From NCBI RefSeq assembly GCF_026283965.1, contig NZ_JAPDPD010000001.1:496001-560000 (forward strand): a DNA stretch of 64,000 nt. Direction: 5' to 3'. Source of the DNA: Dyella subtropica (GTDB taxonomy: Bacteria; Pseudomonadota; Gammaproteobacteria; Xanthomonadales; Rhodanobacteraceae). This document shows positions 61,719 through 64,000 of the stretch, in pieces. A model generated the notes under the pieces. It saw only the letters and a list, made by a program, of their open reading frames with translations, did not search any database and was not told the DNA's origin. Position 1 is the first letter of the stretch. Every line of letters starts with the position of its first letter. The position numbers and the translations under genes are program-made.

Positions 61719-64000
61719 CCCCAATAACCGTCCGCCCATCGCCCGCACGCATTATTTCTCGGGTGAGTCGCTGCTCACCGCCGATTTCCAGTGCGAGCAG
61801 CAATACAACATGGAAATGTTGGCGCTGCTCAACAGCAGCCTGTGCACTTGGGGCATCGCCAGCGGGCTGGAGGTGACCTGGCAGCCGGGCAGCAATCAAG
61901 TGGGCGTGAGCGCAGGCATGGCGATCGACCAGTTAGGGCGGCAGATCGTGCTCACCACTAGCCAGGTGTTGAAATTCGAAGGCGTGCCGGCCAATTCCAA
62001 GATCTACCTGACCATTCGCTACCACGAAGTGTTTGCCGACTACAGCGTGGAGAGCGGCGTCGCCGGCTACAAGCGCATCGTGCAGCAGCCAGTGCTGGAA
62101 TACGCGCTCAGCCTGCAAGATCCGGGCATCAACATCTTGCTGGCCGTGGTGGACTATTCCTCGCAAAGCAGTATCGATGCACTGACCTATAGATCCGGCC
62201 AATACGAACGGCGTTACGTCGGCTCGCGGCTTGGCGTGGTGGAACTGGTGACGGAACACGGTATCCACACGCAGCCGTCCGCGGACGGCCAGGCCGATGC
62301 GCCGTGGACCGGTGTCCAGCTGAAGGCGCTGAAGGAAAGCAGCGGCCAGGGCGATTATCTGGAGGTGCTGGCCACGCGCAGCCACTTCGGCGGCATGCTC
62401 ACCACGCGCGGCAATGCGGGTGTCGGCGTGGACCAGCCGCAGGCCAACCTGCAAGTGGAGCGCATCATCAACAAAGGCACCGGCACGCTGGTAACGCGGG
62501 GCAGGTTGCTGCGCTTCCAGCCGGCCATTTACCCGCCGCTGCAATCCGGCGACATCGTCGTTCCGGAATTGCCAGTGGGTGCGGCGCCGCTGCTACCGCG
62601 CCAGGCCGTTATCGACATCGCCACCGGCATTGGCGAGTACCAGATGAAGCAGGCTTTCCAGCAGGATCTGCTGCTGCCCAGCCGCTACAACTACGTCCGT
62701 TCGACCCTGGTGCGCTTTTCCGCGGGAACGCCGGTAGGCGACCTGCTCAGCATCGAGGTCGACGGCACGGTGGGGTTGGGCAAGCAATCCGCCGTGCAGA
62801 GTGGCGTGCCGGGCCCCGCCGCATTGAGCATCACGGCTGACCGGCGGGTGGGCATTGCGCTCAATTCGCCGGCCACGTCGCAGGCGGCACTGCAGGTGAA
62901 CGGCGACGTGCTCGCCAGCGGCAAGGTAACGGCGCAATCCTTCGAGGGCAACGGCAGCGGGTTGAGCGACCTGCCCATCCTCAGCTACTGGACCAAGCAG
63001 GATGTCGCCTCGACGTACAGCAGCATCTACTACAACTCCGGCAACGTCGGTGTGCAGGTGTCCGACCCGCGCGCTTCGCTCTGCGTAGGTACCGGCCCCG
63101 GTTTTATCGGTAGTGGCTCCGTTACGGCCGATAAGGACGAAAAGACCCAGCTCAACGGCAACCAGACCGCGTTCAAGGCCCAAGTCAGCCCCGGCGACAG
63201 CATCGTCCTGGGCAGCCTGCAGCAGCAGGCGCAGCAGATCAAAACCATCACCAGCGACACCCAGCTCGAACTGCAGAAACAGTTCGCCGTCATTCTTCAG
63301 CTATCGGCCTACAAGTCGAGCAGCGATGCCGCCGGTGCCGGAGCCAAATCCGGTACAGGCACCGTCAGTAGCAGCGGCACCACCATTACCGGCGTGGGCA
63401 CCAAGTTCACCCAGGATCTCAAGCAAGGCGACTGGCTGCTGATCGAGGCATTCAAACCGACGACCCCATTGGGCTATCAGAGCCAATGGCTGGTCACTGA
63501 GGTGAAGGACGACCATACCCTGATAGTGACCAATTCGGCGTCGGACAAGCCGATTCCAGCCAATGGCTCGGCCTATATGGTGTCGCGCACGCTGATGGGC
63601 ATGTTTCAAGCCAATGCCGATACCAGTGCAATGAACAGTGCAACGACTGGTGCGCCTCCGGCGACTCCGCCGCCTCCCGCGATGCTGTTGATAAGCAATG
63701 GCCCGTACGCGAAGACAAACGGCTTTGCGGATAACACGGTAGGTATTAATTACGAACTCGGCAAGCTCGACCCCAGATATGCGCTGCAAGTCAACGGCGA
63801 TGTGAACTTCAACGGCAGCAGTACCTTCGACAAGCTGGCAGCCAATCAGCTGACCGTCAAACAATGGGCCAGCATTACCGGCCCGGGCAACGAAGGCACC
63901 GTGCTGGCCGCAGGGCCGAACGCGGCCACACCGTTGTTGAGCGTGACGCAAAACAATGTCGTGGTGGGCACCGGTACCGGCGGCAAGAGCTCGCTCGAGG
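61711..64000 (+). CDS. long tail fibre protein, 3' end outside the window
   Basis: At least 763 codons of a long fibre remain open at the window end. The N-terminal module (GESLLTADFQCEQQYNMEML, WGIASGLEVTWQPG, GMAIDQLGRQIVL) parallels the preceding gene. Later come tail-fibre repeats in which a VG(I/V) strand leads to LQVNGDV: ALQVNGDVLASGKVTAQSFE with GNGSGLSDLP near 62890, and ALQVNGDVNFNGSS near 63785. A Pro-rich linker (TTGAPPATPPPPAM) lies near 63650. Fibres of this kind often end in an endosialidase-type chaperone, not visible here. It starts in an eight-base overlap (ATGTCTGA). Confidence 0.88.
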   Translation, partial: MSDPNNRPPIARTHYFSGESLLTADFQCEQQYNMEMLALLNSSLCTWGIASGLEVTWQPGSNQVGVSAGMAIDQLGRQIVLTTSQVLKFEGVPANSKIYLTIRYHEVFADYSVESGVAGYKRIVQQPVLEYALSLQDPGINILLAVVDYSSQSSIDALTYRSGQYERRYVGSRLGVVELVTEHGIHTQPSADGQADAPWTGVQLKALKESSGQGDYLEVLATRSHFGGMLTTRGNAGVGVDQPQANLQVERIINKGTGTLVTRGRLLRFQPAIYPPLQSGDIVVPELPVGAAPLLPRQAVIDIATGIGEYQMKQAFQQDLLLPSRYNYVRSTLVRFSAGTPVGDLLSIEVDGTVGLGKQSAVQSGVPGPAALSITADRRVGIALNSPATSQAALQVNGDVLASGKVTAQSFEGNGSGLSDLPILSYWTKQDVASTYSSIYYNSGNVGVQVSDPRASLCVGTGPGFIGSGSVTADKDEKTQLNGNQTAFKAQVSPGDSIVLGSLQQQAQQIKTITSDTQLELQKQFAVILQLSAYKSSSDAAGAGAKSGTGTVSSSGTTITGVGTKFTQDLKQGDWLLIEAFKPTTPLGYQSQWLVTEVKDDHTLIVTNSASDKPIPANGSAYMVSRTLMGMFQANADTSAMNSATTGAPPATPPPPAMLLISNGPYAKTNGFADNTVGINYELGKLDPRYALQVNGDVNFNGSSTFDKLAANQLTVKQWASITGPGNEGTVLAAGPNAATPLLSVTQNNVVVGTGTGGKSSLE

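Noticed and set aside
45901-64000. Prophage or R-type pyocin
   Set aside because: There are no capsid, portal, terminase, integrase, lysis or regulator genes in view; the DUF4255 terminator, LysM adaptor, PAAR tip and two tube genes fit an extracellular contractile injection system better.
45901-64000. Type VI secretion system
   Set aside because: No TssJ, TssL, TssM membrane complex genes and no TssB/TssC split sheath; the sheath is a single phage-like protein.

Overview
The window reads as chromosomal DNA of a high-GC gammaproteobacterium of the order Xanthomonadales, most likely family Rhodanobacteraceae (Dyella, Luteibacter or Rhodanobacter type). This placement is an inference from gene order (ndk-rlmN-pilW-rodZ-yfgM-bamB-der), GC-rich codon use, a PsrA-controlled fatty-acid operon and palindromic intergenic repeats of the kind common in that group. 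No RNA gene, CRISPR array or insertion sequence was recognised.

Layout. 1-2.6 kb: end of an alpha/beta hydrolase, a DNA-repair pair (a fused Ada/methyltransferase lacking the AraC helix-turn-helix, and a 2-oxoglutarate oxygenase) and a HigBA toxin-antitoxin module with its operator. 2.6-7.1 kb: a fatty-acid beta-oxidation operon, psrA-fadB-fadA, preceded by two perfect PsrA-type operators. 7.3-14.1 kb: ndk, rlmN, pilW, rodZ, yfgM, bamB and der, a dense housekeeping run. 14.2-20.7 kb: rhodanese-MoeB, a GNAT acetyltransferase, folD, guaB, guaA and tadA. 20.9-28.4 kb: a tightly overlapped five-gene cassette (SWIM zinc finger, DUF5691-like, MoxR-type AAA ATPase, DUF5682-like, VWA) of unknown biological role, followed by a membrane-anchored DUF155-like protein. 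29.7-35.3 kb: a sirtuin and a phosphorelay made of a haem-c-type sensor hybrid kinase, a lone receiver and an HPt-REC-REC-GGDEF diguanylate cyclase. 36.0-41.6 kb: exported enzymes (M23-like peptidase, alginate lyase, isoamylase) and a membrane methyltransferase.

42.7 kb to the window end: a contractile injection system of the extracellular type (eCIS, PVC/Afp-like). It holds a tail terminator, one sheath gene, two tube genes, a tail assembly chaperone, LysM adaptor, hub, spike, PAAR tip, gp25, two baseplate J-type wedges, a tail-I-like protein, an H-type-lectin-like fibre and a long fibre that runs off the window. No sheath-recycling or terminal AAA ATPase and no tape measure lie in the visible part; they may lie beyond the end.

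The most interesting observations are these. (1) A perfectly phased G GGA AAG slippery heptamer in the eCIS tail assembly chaperone gene predicts a lambda G/GT-like -1 frameshift. (2) Five consecutive small beta-rich proteins, apparently members of one divergent family, precede the injection-system core. (3) A 1.4 kb mosaic of hairpins and roughly 230-260 bp tandem repeats interrupts the injection-system operon and forms the upstream region of the next gene. (4) The SWIM/DUF5691/MoxR/DUF5682/VWA cassette has no known role.
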